The notes under the pieces are model-generated. The model searched no databases. It saw only the letters and a program-made list of their open reading frames with translations, and was not told the DNA's origin. 64,000 nucleotides of DNA from assembly GCA_028023455.1 (NCBI GenBank), contig JAQFVV010000001.1:26402426-26466425 (forward strand). The letters run 5' to 3'. Made by a program: the position numbers and the translations under genes. Source of the stretch: Epiperipatus broadwayi. Taxonomy: Eukaryota; Onychophora; Udeonychophora; Euonychophora; Peripatidae. How positions within the stretch are numbered: position 1 is the first letter of the stretch; each line of letters begins with the position of its first letter. Shown here in pieces: positions 39,901 through 54,900 of the stretch.

Positions 39901-42900
39901 CATAAAATGTTAATACATACATTTTTTTTATAAACTTGCTAATCTTATTTCTCATTCCAAACAATTATTGCATTTATTTATTACACATTACAATATGCTT
40001 AATTTATTCATGCTCTAATATCCAGTACATTATGTGAATGTACAGAGTAAAGCTAAGCAGAAGAAAGAGGATATTCAGGCCACAACATTAATTGCACCAA
40101 ATATATAATCGCAATTCAGGTTTTGAACCAAAGATATACAAATATGTAACGGTATATCTTTGATTCCAAATGGTTAATAAAATTTTAAAAAAAAAAAGAT
40201 TCAAATTTATATAATATTAATTAATATGATGATGCTGGTTTATAATATAAGTACAAGTCCTCCCAAAACTATTTTATTTGTTTTTCAGTCGCAATAAAAT
40301 AAAAAGTGACACTGTCTAGTGCCAAACTTTCTAACTAGAAAGTTTACTTCAGGAAAACTTATTAACATCCAATCATCATCCATTAATAAATTATTACCAT
40401 CATTCCTGCATGTCCACCAGTGGATTGCATAATTTCTCAGGGTTATGGATAACATTTGCATATTAGATATTAAAAGCATAATGTTTGTATTGAGTTCGAT
40501 AAGCAAGCACAAACTAAATAGATTAATAAAAATAACAATTTATTAACAGTGGATGTATGAATCTGCTGCTTATTTACTTGCAATTATCAAAACATATATA
40601 AAATATTAAATACAATGAAAATAAAAAATATTTGTAATTAAAAGCCTTATAATACCTATAATAAGATCTTACCACATGACAGAATTAAACAATTCCAAAC
40701 ATGGTTTTCTGGAAATATGGTTCTTTTAATATATTTCCAAATATTTTCATTAGTTCCTCCAAGATGATAGTTATGCTCCTGATGCAGTGGTGGTGTTATA
40801 TAAAAAATATAGCAGCACTGGTAATGTTAGATAGGATATAGTGTCAGCAGGTTATGGGTCATTCTTAAGGCACTCTCCACTTCTTCAAGGCATTATTAAA
40901 GCAGACAATTGCTGGTTTTATTAAAGTTCAGTGTTAACTTCTGGATCCGATTAAATTTTCCATGTCTTGTTGGTGTGATTTTTGATTTTCTAGCCATTCA
41001 TACTAAAGTCTTTCAGATAAAGTCATCATACATACTGCTATTACTGGAGTATTGAAAAATACTGTAAAATAGTCAGCAAGATATGGCTATCTAAGTCACA
41101 GTGGAAGTTTTACCCAGCGGTTTCTCTCCTCGGCATTGGATCATTTAAACACTGTTTCTTGAGTTGAGTCTTCAAATAGACTGGACTCTTTACTGCCTCT
41201 ACTAAAAATAGCCTTAGTTGTTTGTTTCTGACCTATTTATATCCTACTTGACATTATTCAACAACATGTTTTGCAAACAACAGATTCATCAACATCTAGT
41301 TACAAGATCTGACCTTTGTGTTTTTATAACATGTTTGGAAACATTTTCTTTATTCTCTTCACATGTTGCAGAAACAAATTTACAGATATTATAAAATTAT
41401 ATCATGATTTAATATGATAGGTAAAAAGAAAAAATGTAACTGACTTTTAAAGTTTGATTGCTAATTTTTAAAATATTATTAACTCCAAAATTTTAATATC
41501 ATATTTAGACTTGCCATAGAATTTATTTTAAAAAACTAACAAGTTGTTTAATTAAAATCTACTTACAAAAAACAAATGGGAAAACGTACAAAATGCTTTA
41601 CATTTTTATAAATTATGCAATTCAAACTTTGAAGCACATATCAAAACTAATTTTCTTTCTTCTTTTACATTGCAATTTATCAGAGTAACTTTATAAAACA
41701 TTTAATAATATGATCCAATGCATAAATTAACTTGTGTTTTAATTTTTTAGGCAATTTATATATTTATTTCTCAATCTCTTTATTAATTTTTTTTTTTTTC
41801 ATGCAGCTTTGTAATATAACTAATTTAAGCTATCTGATTTGTTTTAATTACAAAATATACTCTACATATATATGTGCGTGTGTATTGAGCAATCAACACA
41901 CACATGTAAAATATCTTTCTAAAAACACATAAATTGGAATCTAAAGAAATTTTTATGTTCATATTTACTATAATATTAATATTAATAATTTCATCTAGTA
42001 CATAATTTTTCTGAGACTTCAATATAATACCATTGAAATTTTTATGATGCATAATAAATAGTTATAATTATAAAATATATTTGCATTATTAAATTTTGTA
42101 AAAGCATTTAGAAGCCAAATTTACACTATCAAAGATGGTACTATTTTTATAAAGATGATATATGTAAATAAGCATTTATTTTTATATAGCGCATGTTTAC
42201 AATTGTATTACATTCAAATAACAGCCTTTCAAGCTAATTGTGCATGCACTTTGGCGAGTGTTAATAATAAATTAATACTTTCCTCTCCAATACAAGATAT
42301 AGTATTTATGCAGGAATAAAATGAATCCACTTATTCCTACAACTCAAATGCTTATATATGAGCAAATCTGAAGTACTGGCAAGGAAAGCATGAGGATAGA
42401 CCACTCACTTTAAATTACTATTTACGATGTCTGAATGAATGACGTCGGTGAAATTGTCTAGAATTTACTAAATGTCACTCTAACTGAAACTTAATCATAT
42501 GTAAATAAGCATTTATTTTTATATAGCGCATGTTTACAATTGTATTACATTCAAATATCAGCCTTTCAAGCTAATTGTGCATGCGCTTTTGCGAGTGTTA
42601 ATAATAAATGAATACTTTCCTCTCCAATACAAGATATAGTATTTATGCAGGAATAAAATGAATCCACTTATTCCTACAACTCAAATGCTTATATATGAGC
42701 AAATCTGAAGTACTGGCAAGGAAAGCGTGAGGATAGACCACTCACTTTAAATTACTATTTACGATGTCTGAATGAATGACGTCGGTGAAATTGTCTAGAA
42801 TTTACTAAACGTCACTCTAACTGAAACTTAATCATATGTAAATAAGCATTTATTTTTATATAGCGCATGTTTACAATTGTATTACATTCAAATATCAGCC

Positions 42901-45900
42901 TTTCAAGCTAATTGTGCATGCGCTTTTATGAGTGTTAATAATAAATGAATACTTTCCTCTCCAATACAAGATATAGTATTTATGCAGGAATAAAATGAAT
43001 CCACTTATTCCTACAACTCAAATGCTTATACATGAGCAAATCTGAAGTACTGGCAAGGAAACACTCACAAAAGCGCATGCACAATTAGCTTGAAAGGCTG
43101 ATATTTGAATGTAATACAATTGTAAACATGCGCTATATAAAAATAAATGCTTATTTACATATGATTAAGTTTCAGTTAGAGTAGTAAATTCTAGACAATT
43201 TCACCAACCTCATTCATTCAGACATCGTAAATAGTAATTTAAAGTGAGTGGTCTATCCTCACGCTTTCCTTGCCAGTACTTCAGATTTGCTCATGTATAA
43301 GCATTTGAGTTGTAGGAATAAGTGGATTCATTTTATTCCTGCATAAATACTATATCTTGTATTGGAGAGGAAAGTATTCATTTATTATTAACACTCGCAA
43401 AAGCGCATGCACAATTAGCTTGAAAGGCTGATATTTGAATGTAAAGATGATATATGAAAAATGCCTACATGTGATGAATTTTGTGTACTTTATAAATAAA
43501 TTTATTTAGACTGTAAATCATTACTTACTTCTGATGCAAAATATTTTGCCATAGCAGCTTCTTTTATGAAGGGCATTCCATTTTCTTTTAATCTTGCTGC
43601 ATTATAAACTAATAATCGAGCAGCTTCTATCTGAGTTGCAATATGTGCTATTTGATGCTGCATTGCCTTTAAACAATAAAAAATATTACAAGTCTACTAA
43701 AAAATTCTCCAATGTAAACAAATTATCAGTGATAATAATGATAAATTTAAAAAAAATGCATAGCTATCTCAAATATTTTTCTACCAAATTTTGTAAAAAT
43801 AAATAGGATAAATTTAAACTTTTATATTTATGTAGTGAGATATTTAAAATATTTATTACTTTTAACAAAAATGATAATTTAATAGACTGTGATATTAACT
43901 GAGACTAATATGTAATATCTTAATCAAAAAAAGATATGAAGTGAACAAAAATAACATACTTTAATAAATACATTTTCATAGGGATAGTACTATTATAATA
44001 TATATAGTAATAAAATAATATTTTTACAATCAAAAAGATATTACAAATTATTAAATCACTTGTTAAGTATAAAACAGAAATATTTGCAAATTAAATAATC
44101 ATTAAAATTTCTTTGAAGTCAAATCATTTAGTATATAAGTATTTAATCAAACAGATAACAATTGATGACTTCTTGTAATCTGATAATGCATATTTTTATT
44201 AACAAATGCTGTGAACAGAATAGGCTCTAAGTTAAAATTATATCACTAATTTACTTTAGATTCACATTTCCTTGGAATTTCTCTTAAAGGATTAAAAAGA
44301 CACTCTATTAAGAATATATATATATATATTAATGTGATTTCTGGCTTCCATGAGGTAGTCAGTTAATAAATTTTTCTTTTACAGATATTTTTTCAATTCC
44401 ATATTTTTCTATTTAGAATCCAAATCACTTTTGGGTATGATAATATCTAAAAGAGAAAATCTAATCAGAAAAGTTTCTGTCTGCATGGCAATTTTAGATT
44501 CACAAGTATTATATTATTTCAATCCAAATACATATAAATACTAATATTGAATATTATATAAAATTTATAATAATGAACTTTTTTTTTCCAATTCAAATTT
44601 CTCATGATCTACTTAATAAGCATTTGCAGTTGTTTTCTGAAATAAATGTATAAGAACTTATTTAAAACAAGACTAAATGATATACAATTCAGTGAATTTT
44701 TTTAAAAAAGTAATATATATACATGTTACTTTTATCAATAATTCTCATTACTTTCTCTCACATTTGCTGCAAGTAATTGTTTCTATTTCACAGATATTGT
44801 TAATGTATTATTATTTGTGTGTTTATTATTTTTTTGTATCTGTTATTAAAAACACTGAAAATTTATATTTCATATAATTTTTATTGAAAAAGTTTGATAT
44901 TTTGATCTTTATGTGCAGGTTCTCTTTAGATGTATTGTTTATACATTCTATGATTAAATAAATAAAAATAATGAGAACATCAAAATCAGATTTTTATGAC
45001 TTCTATAATATTATCACATATAATTATATTCCCTGTACATTATAAATATTTTTATCATTAATATTATTATATTTGGTATTAAATTTTTTATCTTATTTTC
45101 AATTATACATGACAACAAAATTTATTATTTACCTTGTTTGATATAAATTTATTTTGATATTTTTACAGCACTGACTTTTTTTAATAATTTAACATAACAT
45201 TATTAATTTTCATACATCTGTTATCAGAATTATTAATAACAGATACAAAAACATGTACACATAAAAATACTAATAATATATGTATTTCTTTTGTCAAAGA
45301 ATTTAAACATTATTTAAAATAATTTTAAACTTAATATGCATTACTAAATTGTAAAATTATTAACAATTTTCATTAGAGATCTACATAAATTTTCAAATAT
45401 TATCAATTCATTGTAGGTTGAAGATTTATCCAAGTTCTTCATTCTAGTATAATTTCTCATCTCATTTATTAATTCATAAATATTGTTTAAAATTCTTTTG
45501 CAGAAGTTAATGTATGAAACCACTATAGTATCACATGACCCCCATTTCTTATGCTTACATAATATGTCAACACAATAGCAACTTTCTCCATACAATAATG
45601 CCATCTAGTGCAAACCATAATAATAATGGAATCTAGGTAAGTGCGTCAAAATCCCTATTTAGTGCTTACTCATTCAATATCTCCAGACTAGTTTCTAGCT
45701 TATGACTTTCATCGTTGAGAAGCCTCGGATCTGAGAGCATTGCACCTAAATCTTTGGATCTAATGCATCCTTCCAGCAGCCATATTTTACTGTTTTAGAT
45801 AACTATAAAGCTATGGGCCCAAACTGAAACACAATAATGTTTTCAGTCCAAACTAATTTGCTTATATAGTCAAAGAGATCTTAACCCAGTTCAGTATCTA

Positions 45901-48900
45901 TATATTTTGTGTCTGGTTTTTCATAACCATAGTCATCAACATCCTTTGGCTAGAATTGATAGGTTGGCATTAAGCCAAATAACAATAATTAACAATGTCC
46001 TTTGGCTAGCATTGGTATTAAATCATTATATCATATGACCACCATTTGTTATGCTTAAAACCCAACATATATAGATAGTGAATTGGTTTCAAATCTATAT
46101 GACAATATAAGTGAATTATCTTGAATTGAAAGCATTATTGTGTTTTCAGTTTGGATCATAGCTTTATAGTAAATTAAAAAGGTAAAACATGTCTGCTGGT
46201 GGAATGCATTAGATCCAAAGATCTAGATGCAGTGATCTCAGATCTAAGGCCCCTCAGTGATGAAAGCCATAAGCTAAAAACTAATCTAGAGAAGTTGGAT
46301 AAGTAGGCACAAGATAGGCGTTTGATGCAATAACCATCTACATCCATTAATTACTATGGATTGCATTAGGTAGTAATATTGTATGGAGAAAGTTGTAATG
46401 AGGAGAACTGTTTTAAATAAATTTATCAATTTAATTTAGATATACCTTGAAATGATTTCATGTAAAGGTTTAAAAAGATATTTTGTTATGAATGAGTCAG
46501 CAGGTCTTTTATAATTCCATAAGATTCAGTTTAAGACTTGTATTGTTCATTTAAAATCTTCACTTTAGTTTTAATTCTTACAATAATATCACTGATAAAT
46601 ATTATTTTCTCATACACATACTCTGTCCTTTGATTTCTTCTTAACAACCCTATATATGTATTTCTCTATCTCCCTTCTATTAAATATTCAAGTGATCCAT
46701 AAGTTCAATAAATATTGAATGTAATTTTTAAACTTAAAATTTTCTAGTTAGCAGATTTATTAAACTGATTACGTAATATCTTGTTAAGATTTTGATAATT
46801 ATGTATAAGTTTGATACAGAAGATAATTAGGAAAAAAAAAAACACTTTTTCTCACTGAATTAAGATTTGTACAACAATAAGACATATAATGAACACTGGA
46901 ATGATACACAGCTTTGAGACTTAAAACTTAATTATCAATTTAATTATTTTTCCTTTTTTTATCTTTAGCAATAAAGATGTACACATTTTTATTTAAAAGT
47001 ATTCACATAGATAAATATAACATAATAATTTTGCCAATGGGCCATATAAAAGCAGAATATGAAAATGATTAATGTTGACATCAAAAAGTTTTGAATGAAA
47101 AGGGTAGGAATCATTAATAACTTTAGTTCATTATCACTTTATATTTCAAATAATATCTCCTATGTGAATATACTATAATAGTTTTTGCCATGAGCCATTA
47201 AAACAACATTTGAAATCTGATTGTTATAGATATATATATAAAAATTTTAATGAAAATTCAGCAAAAAGAACAGAAACTATATGCTAAAATTTAATATGCA
47301 ATTTAATTTGCTTACTTTTTTCTATCTCTAGTGATAAAACTATTATACATATTTTTATTTAAAAGTATTTTCTTAGGCACATACCAATAGAGCTCTGTCC
47401 TAAGGATAGGTCCAGAAAACAGTCAAACAATCAATTCTTCCATTTTATTCTATTCACTGCCCGGATCTACCAATTCCACATATCTTTTTCCATTTCTTAC
47501 ATCATCCACCTAGGTCAACTTTCCTGCCCTTTTTACCATTCCTTCCAAAACAGCTTTCTTTAAACTATTCTTTCTTCTTAGAATATATCCAATTGGTTTC
47601 TTTTTCTATCACTAATTTCCTTATCAATCTTTTTTTTCCATTTATTCTTTCTAAAAATTACTTATTTGTCATTTTAAACATCCAACTAATTTTCTTCATT
47701 CTTCTCCTTGGTCACATCTCAAAGGCTTCCAATATGGTCCTAATTTTTTAGTTAATGTCCATTTTCCACAGCCATATAATACACTCTACACATTTTCTCT
47801 TCAAAAGTCCACAAAATATTTTCTTTCTCTTAAATGCCACCTTTAATGCTAATTTTGAGAAGACTAAGTGCTTATGGATAGTTGATTGAGTTTTGATGGA
47901 AGAAGCAATCTTCATTCCATATTTTATATTTCCGTCTTCCAATTTATTCAACATATTCTGAAGATTTCTTTCATCTCAGCAATAAGAGCTATATTATTTG
48001 CAAATCTGTTTGTTCTTCAAATCTTACAAATTTTATTATTCTATCTCCAATATTAGTTCCACCCTAAACATTTATCTAATGTATCTTCTAAATAAATATT
48101 AAAAAGCACAGGTAACTAATAGCTTCCTTGCCTAAATTCTCTTACTGTACTCACTTCTTGGAGTCTCATTATTCTCCAATCTGATTTTTATTCTTTACCT
48201 AGTATACATATTCCAAATCAATCTTCTCTCTTTCCAAAATACACTTTTATTTTTCAAGATGGTCATAAGTTTATTCCAGCTTACTCTATAAAATGCTTTT
48301 TCCAAATTAACAAAACATATATCAAGTTCTTTACCTTTTTCGGTATATATTTCAGGGCAATCATTCTAATAACACTTATAGCATCTTTTATACTTTTCTT
48401 TCTTTGAAAACTAAACTGTTCTCTAATATAATATTGCATTTCCCCATAAATTCTTTGAATTAAAATTCTCAATAATATTTCTGAAGCTTACAATAACAAA
48501 CTTTTTGTTAGCAATTTGAATCATTATGGTCCTCAAGGCCAAACTCCATATCAAATTGCATAGTCCAAGTATTATTGTTTAAAAGTATTCTCCTAAATGC
48601 GTATAATATAATAATTTTAGCCATGAGCTATTAAGGCAAAATTTAAAAATTGATTAATGTTGACATCAAAAAAAATTTTTCGAAATAAAAATTCAGTAAA
48701 AATTGTGGAAATCTAATTGCTAAAATTCATTAATTAATTTGGTTAGCTTAATTTTATCTATTTCTAGTGGTAAAAATATCATACATATTCTTGTTTCAAA
48801 GTACTTTCTTGTATGAGTAGGTTATATTAATCATAAAAGCAAAATTTGAAATCTGTTTACTATTGATGTCAAAAAATAAATTTTCGGCATAAAAAAAATG

Positions 48901-51900
48901 GTAGAAATCAGTAATCAATTTAAGTTTCCTCCTCCTATCTCAAGCAGTAAAATTATTATATATATTCTTTTTTAAGTTTACTTTTAAATGCATATATTAT
49001 AATAATTTTAGCTGAGACATTAGAGAAAAATTTGAAATCTGATTAGGCATATGCTAAAGTTTAGTATCAATATAGATCATTTATCTTTTCTGTTGATCGG
49101 TAAAAATATTCTACACATTCTTAAGAATATTCTTTTAGATGCATATAATTTGGTAAATGTCAATGTCAAAAAAAAAAAAAATTTAATGAAAAGTCACAGA
49201 AAATTAGTAGTGCCACCAAGTGCAAGCCTTTGCAATCAATGGATGCAGGAAGGTTTGGGCATAATATCCCTATCTAGTGCCTATTCATCCAACATCCCCA
49301 GACTAATTCTAGCCTGTGGCTTTCATCAGTGAGGAGCCTTGGATTTGAGAACACTGCACCTAGACCTTAGGATCCAGTGCAAGCCTTCAGCAGCCACTTT
49401 TTATCTATTTGGTTAACTATAAAGCTAGAAACCCAAGATGAAAACACCATAATGTTTCCAACCCAAGCTTATTCGCTTATATAGATTTGAACTCAATTCA
49501 GTATCCATACATTTTAATGTCTTTGGTTTTTCAAAAACCACAGTCACCATTATCCTATAGAAGGATAGGTATAAAACCATCAAAACATCACATGATCACC
49601 AATTCATGTGCTTACCCATATTATTAATAAGAGTGCCAAACTCTCCATACAGTAGTGCTACCAAGTGCAAGCCTTTGTAATCACTGGATGCAGGAAGGTT
49701 TGTGCATAAAATTTCTATCTAATGTCTACTCATTCAACATTCCCAGACTACTTTCTAGCCTGTGACTTTCATCAGTGAGAGGCCTTGGATTTGAGAGCAC
49801 TGCACTAAAACCTTAGGATCCAATGCACCCCTCCAATATTGAGGATGTTGGATGAGTAGGCACTAGATAGGGATTTTATGCACAAACCTTCCTGCATCCA
49901 TTGATTACAAATGTTTGCACTTGGTGGCACTACTGTATGGAGAGTTTGGTACTCTTATTAACGGGCATGTGTAAGCATATGAAATGGTTATCATGTGATG
50001 TTTTGATGCTTTTATATTTATCCTGCCCATAAGATAATGTGGTTTTTGAAAAACCAAAATGTATGAATGCTGTACTGAGTTCAGATCTATTTGACCATAC
50101 AAGCGCATGAGCTTGGGTTGGAAACATTATGATGTATTCATTTTGGGATCCTAGCTTTATAATTAACCAAATAGTGAAAAGGTGGCTTTTGGAGGGTTGC
50201 ATTGAATCCTAAGATCTAGGTCCAGTGCTCTCAAATCCAAGACTCATCACTGATGAAAGTCACAACCTAGAAACTAGTCTGGGGATGTTGGATGACTAGG
50301 CACTAGATAGGAATTTTATGCACAAACCCTGCATTCATTGATTACAAAGGCTTGAACTTGGTGGCACTACTGAATGGAGAGTTTGGTACTCTTATTAACA
50401 ATATGTATAAGCATATGAAATGGTGATCATGTGATGTTTTGATGTTTTCAATTTAATTTGATTAGCTTTTTAGAGCTCCAGCAGCAGAAATGATATATAT
50501 ATATTCTTGTTTAAAAGTATTCTCTTATGTGTGTGTAGTGCATAAATTTTAGCCTTGAGAGCAAATTGAAAAATAATATCAAAAATGAAAATAGCACAAA
50601 CCTAAATGCTAAAATTTAGCAATTAGTGTAGTTTCTTCATCTTTTTCTATGTTTAGTAATAAAAATGTTGCCTATAAGTATTTTCTTAGATGTGTACACT
50701 ATAATAATTTTAATTATAAACTATAAAAGCAAAATTTAAAATCTGATTAATAATGACTTTTAAAAAAAATTAAAAATTAAAATACTGTATGGAGAAATTG
50801 GGAGAAATCTAAGTGCTAAGCTAGAAATGGCTAATTGACAATATCATCAGCTGAAATAGCCAATGTTACAAGGAATATCAGTGGTTGATTAGCAACCATG
50901 TGTGCAAAACTTTTCAAATCATTTCAGCACCAGAAATCTTTGTCACAGTTTTCAAAGCTTACATGCATTTAATAATATAGCATATTTCTTCTATAATTTA
51001 TTACATAACAGTTTGAATTCATTTAAATTTTTTTCCATGAAGATATTTTTAATCATGTGCCAAAAATAATACCAAAAAAATTGACTAATCCTTTAAAAGA
51101 GAAATCTTAGTTTTGATTAAATTCTAGCTATATATTATGTACAGCAATTAATTTTGTATGTATGCCTACATTTATATTTTTTATATTTCTTGTTTAAATA
51201 GTTTTGAACAAATATATATTAGTCTAGGCAATAGTTTTGAAAGATTATTTCTCAATACATATATTTCAATATAAACTACAATGACATTCTGGAATTAATT
51301 AATTCATTATAGTAGATTCCACTATATATTTCTTTTAGTAATAAGATACCATAAATTAAGATTTTCATTTCCAATCTAAAGATAAAAGCATATAGATACT
51401 ATTTATATGATGATATTACTAAATAAATGAAATATTTATTTCTAATGCTTGAAAATAATTTATTTAGAAAAGGAATTAAATTCCAAGTACCAAGTGTAAT
51501 GAATAAAACTATGGAAATAATACATTTATTAACTGAACCAATATTGAATGAATGAGTTTTGTGTTATACTAATAAATAAAAAAATATTTCATTTAAGAAA
51601 AATAATGTACATTTATCAAAATGTACATTATTTTCATTATATGGCAATAAATACTATAAATAAAATATGGCAATAATTTATTTAGCAACTAAAACAATGC
51701 AAAATGAATGTAAACAATGTATGAACAAGCATAGCAAGACATAAGAAAATAACTGATGACAAAATATGAAACAAGATTTATTCATTCTGTATTGCTTTGG
51801 ACACTAATTTGCACTGCTGATTTTATCTATCTTGCTAAATTAATTATTATCATGCTTTATAAATAGAGTATAATGTAAGAATTTAATTCCAAAAATAATT

Positions 51901-54900
51901 CATACATTTTCTAATCACCTGTCTATTTTAGCTTGTATATTTTAACTTTTAATAACAATCATTAATATAATTATATATTTTGCATTCATTTCCATTTATA
52001 TATTTGTATGTGCATTTGAACATACACATATATTACATAAATGAAATATAATTTTATTTATTGCACAAAATATGAAACAATATCTATTTATTCTATGTTG
52101 GTTTGATTGCTAAATATATTATTTCTATGTTTAAATTTATTATACTTCTATAATTTTTTTCTTTTTTAAATAAATTATTTTCAAGCATTAGAAATATATT
52201 TTTATTTCTCATTAATTAATTTTTTCATTGTAATTCTATCTGGTAAATAGACTTCAGGCTATATAGGAGCACCAATTTTTTTTTCATTTACCAATTCAAT
52301 AAGAACTGAAAGATACCTCACTTGTAAAATGACATTGAAATATCAAGGTTTATTGCATTAATTTTTGGGTAAAAAAATGAAAACTGTACATTTCTTAAAA
52401 TGTAAACAGTTATAAGTTTTATGTTTCACTATTTTGACTGTGTTTGCTAAACTGTAAATCATTTTCATGCTTTTATAAAACATCTCTTGTCATAATAAGA
52501 TTACTTTTTTAATGCATTTTTTATTAAAACACTTTGATTAAATATATGTCTCATCACAAATTAGATTCAAAGCAAAACATAAAATGACATATTCATTTTG
52601 AATTTGGCCTGATATCTGCATTTTATTTCTTAAGGATTATTTTCATTTAACACACTTATTACCTACCATCATTTACTTTTATAGGAATTAGTTTTTGCAT
52701 TGGTTTCCTTAGTAAAATATAAATTATTTTCAGACATCTACTATTTAGTAATAAAGATATGTATTCACTTTTATGAAATATTTTCTTCATTGCTTTCAGT
52801 GAATATATTTATTGTTTTCAATAAATTTCTTATGAATCATATTCTATATTGCTTTACTTGCTATTAAACTGCTTAGTAAATTCAATAATAAATATATACA
52901 TTTGATTTCTTATGGATTAGTTTTTTTTTCATTGTTTCTTCTATATAACAGCATTTGATATATTTATTACAAGTACATATTACAAGCATCTGTAAATATA
53001 TTATACTTCCCTAATTATTTTATCTATATAGAAAAATGTGAGTAGGAAATTCTCCAATCATCTAATTAAAAAAATCACCACTCTGAACATGAAAATGTCT
53101 CCTAAACTTATATGTATAACAATGCTCTTTATTTCTAAATATATTAATAAAAAATATGTTGATTAATTTTTGCCTTCTTGTAATTTTTGGACAAATGAGA
53201 ATTTTATTTTTTCTATATAATTTTCATTTTACATTTTATAATATAATAATTATTTGGAATTCCTTAATTTCTTATAATTGTAACCCAGAAATGGAAAATC
53301 TACATTCACCATTGATAAATAGCTGTTTTTGAGAGGCATTAACAATACAGTTCTTTTACTACTATTTATTTTCATGATGACATCCATTTAGTAATTCAGG
53401 ATAGTTCACTAATCATCACTCGACTTGATACATTTTAACAATATACATGAGTCTCAAAATTTAATGATCAATCTCTGCTAAATTTATAACTTACTGCATT
53501 TCATAATAATTTGTATTGAATTTTCTGAAAAAAAATTTCAAAAAATTACCAATCTTACTAAAAAAGTAGATCATATGTACATAAACAACTAACTTGAATC
53601 AAAATTTATAAATATGGAAAGGCTTTTATCTTGTCAATAAAAAAGCCAATAATAAATCATTATTTTATTTTAATATTGATTATTTTTAGGACTTTTAAAC
53701 TAACTTGAAATTCCCATATGCGTTTTCCAAACTGTTTCCTTTCCTTTGTATAAGCAAGTGTTACATCAAAACAGCCTTGAGCTAAACCACACATCTGAAA
53801 ATATTTAAAATTAAAATATTATTTACAATAAATAAAACAGAAAATGAACTAAATACAACATTCATTCTACAATAATTATTTCAAACATATTCAAAATAAA
53901 AAAACTGTAAGTCATTATAATATATTCAAACTAAAACAAAAAAAAAGGTCTTTTTAAATTTTTTTTCTCAATGTGTAATCAGATAAACAGAAATAATTTT
54001 TTACAAATTATTTAAATACTTACAATTTTTTATTTCAAGTTGACTTACAAAAATCTTAATTTATTTCTGAATAAAATTTGCAAAATTTTATTAAAGCTGA
54101 TTTATCTAATATAGGCTGATAGTAAAAATTTATTTCATCATGTATTTTAATTCAAAAGTATGAAAATTAATCAGCTATAAAAATTTCTATTTCAAATATT
54201 ATATTAATTCACAATTTAAAAAAAAAAATTACTGTTTTTTATGAAATACTTGGGCTGTGGTGGAGTGTTACTTTTCCATTTAAATAGTTAATAAATATTG
54301 AGGAAAAAATAAGAAAATGCTTCCATTAATTTTACTCAACATTGCTCACTTATTTTATATTTTTGGAACATAATGTGTATATATTGATAGACAATAATAT
54401 TTGAAAAGAATTAAGACTTGAAGAAAACACTGAAAAATTAGTCATCTTAGTGTTAAGACATTTTCAATGTATGTTTATGTTTTGGGGATTTTCAATGGAT
54501 GCACTTCAATTTCATTTTTAAAAAATGTCCGTATTGAATAACTACAACAATAGTAAAAGATTATTATAATAATTATTATCATTTTCTTATCAATTTATAA
54601 ATTGATTATCAGATGGATTTTCTAATTTTGCAGGGGTGGGAGTGATTGAGACTAATACAATGAAAAAGCATTTATAATTGCATTATATTTATAAAAAAAA
54701 AAATGCTGAAAATAATCATTTTCTTATTACAGCTACAAAATATTTAGAAAATGATTAAATTGTAATAGTTATAATAAAATAAGTAAATAAAATAAGCAAG
54801 CTTTTAATAAGAATATAAAAATTGTTTTGTGGATTTATATCAAAAAAGTGGCTTGATAAATGTTTTGTTAGAATATAGCTTTCTATCAAACAGTAACCTG

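Larger units (their letters stand above)
27700..43528 (-). other. ACADSB 15.8-kb intron
   Basis: This intron holds the palindrome at 30107-30213, the direct duplications A1/A2 and B1/B2, the TIR element at 32343-33410 and the 337-bp array at 42150-43456. From 27.7 to 30.1 kb I see only simple AT-rich sequence. Open frames here are short, low in complexity and do not resemble known families. Confidence 0.85.
46960..50760. repeat. Diverged tandem repeat interrupted by other elements
   Basis: A unit of roughly 150-215 bp recurs: a T-rich TATTCTTGTTTAAAAGTATT, then TCTTAGATGCATATAATATA, ATAATTTTAGCCATGAG, AAAATTTGAAATCTGATTAA, TGTTGACATCAAAA and AATGCTAAAATTTAG. Copies are seen near 46.97, 47.16, 47.34, 48.57, 48.78, 48.95 and 49.1 kb, and again near 50.49 and 50.65 kb. 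The LINE fragment at 47.39-48.54 kb and the foldback copies at 49.19-50.46 kb are inserted within the array. Confidence 0.6.
43667..53704 (-). other. ACADSB 10-kb intron
   Basis: From 43.7 to 45.5 kb and from 50.8 to 53.7 kb I see AT-rich sequence with only small hairpins, such as one at about 51.60-51.64 kb that pairs AATGTACATTT with AAATGTACATT, and a TA run near 44.31 kb. The middle holds foldback-family copies, a diverged tandem repeat and a LINE remnant, listed separately. Confidence 0.8.

Noticed and set aside
42430-42480. CTGAATGA...GGTGAAATTGTC as a hammerhead in the 337-bp unit
   Set aside because: It has one base too many for CUGANGA, and the putative helix II pairs only weakly. 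It is kept only as a question for a covariance-model search.
49051-49332. 93-codon frame; also 21128-21346 with a similar [11 protein letters not shown] peptide
   Set aside because: The shared peptide comes from the non-coding foldback repeat family in two orientations. The frames break in the other copies.
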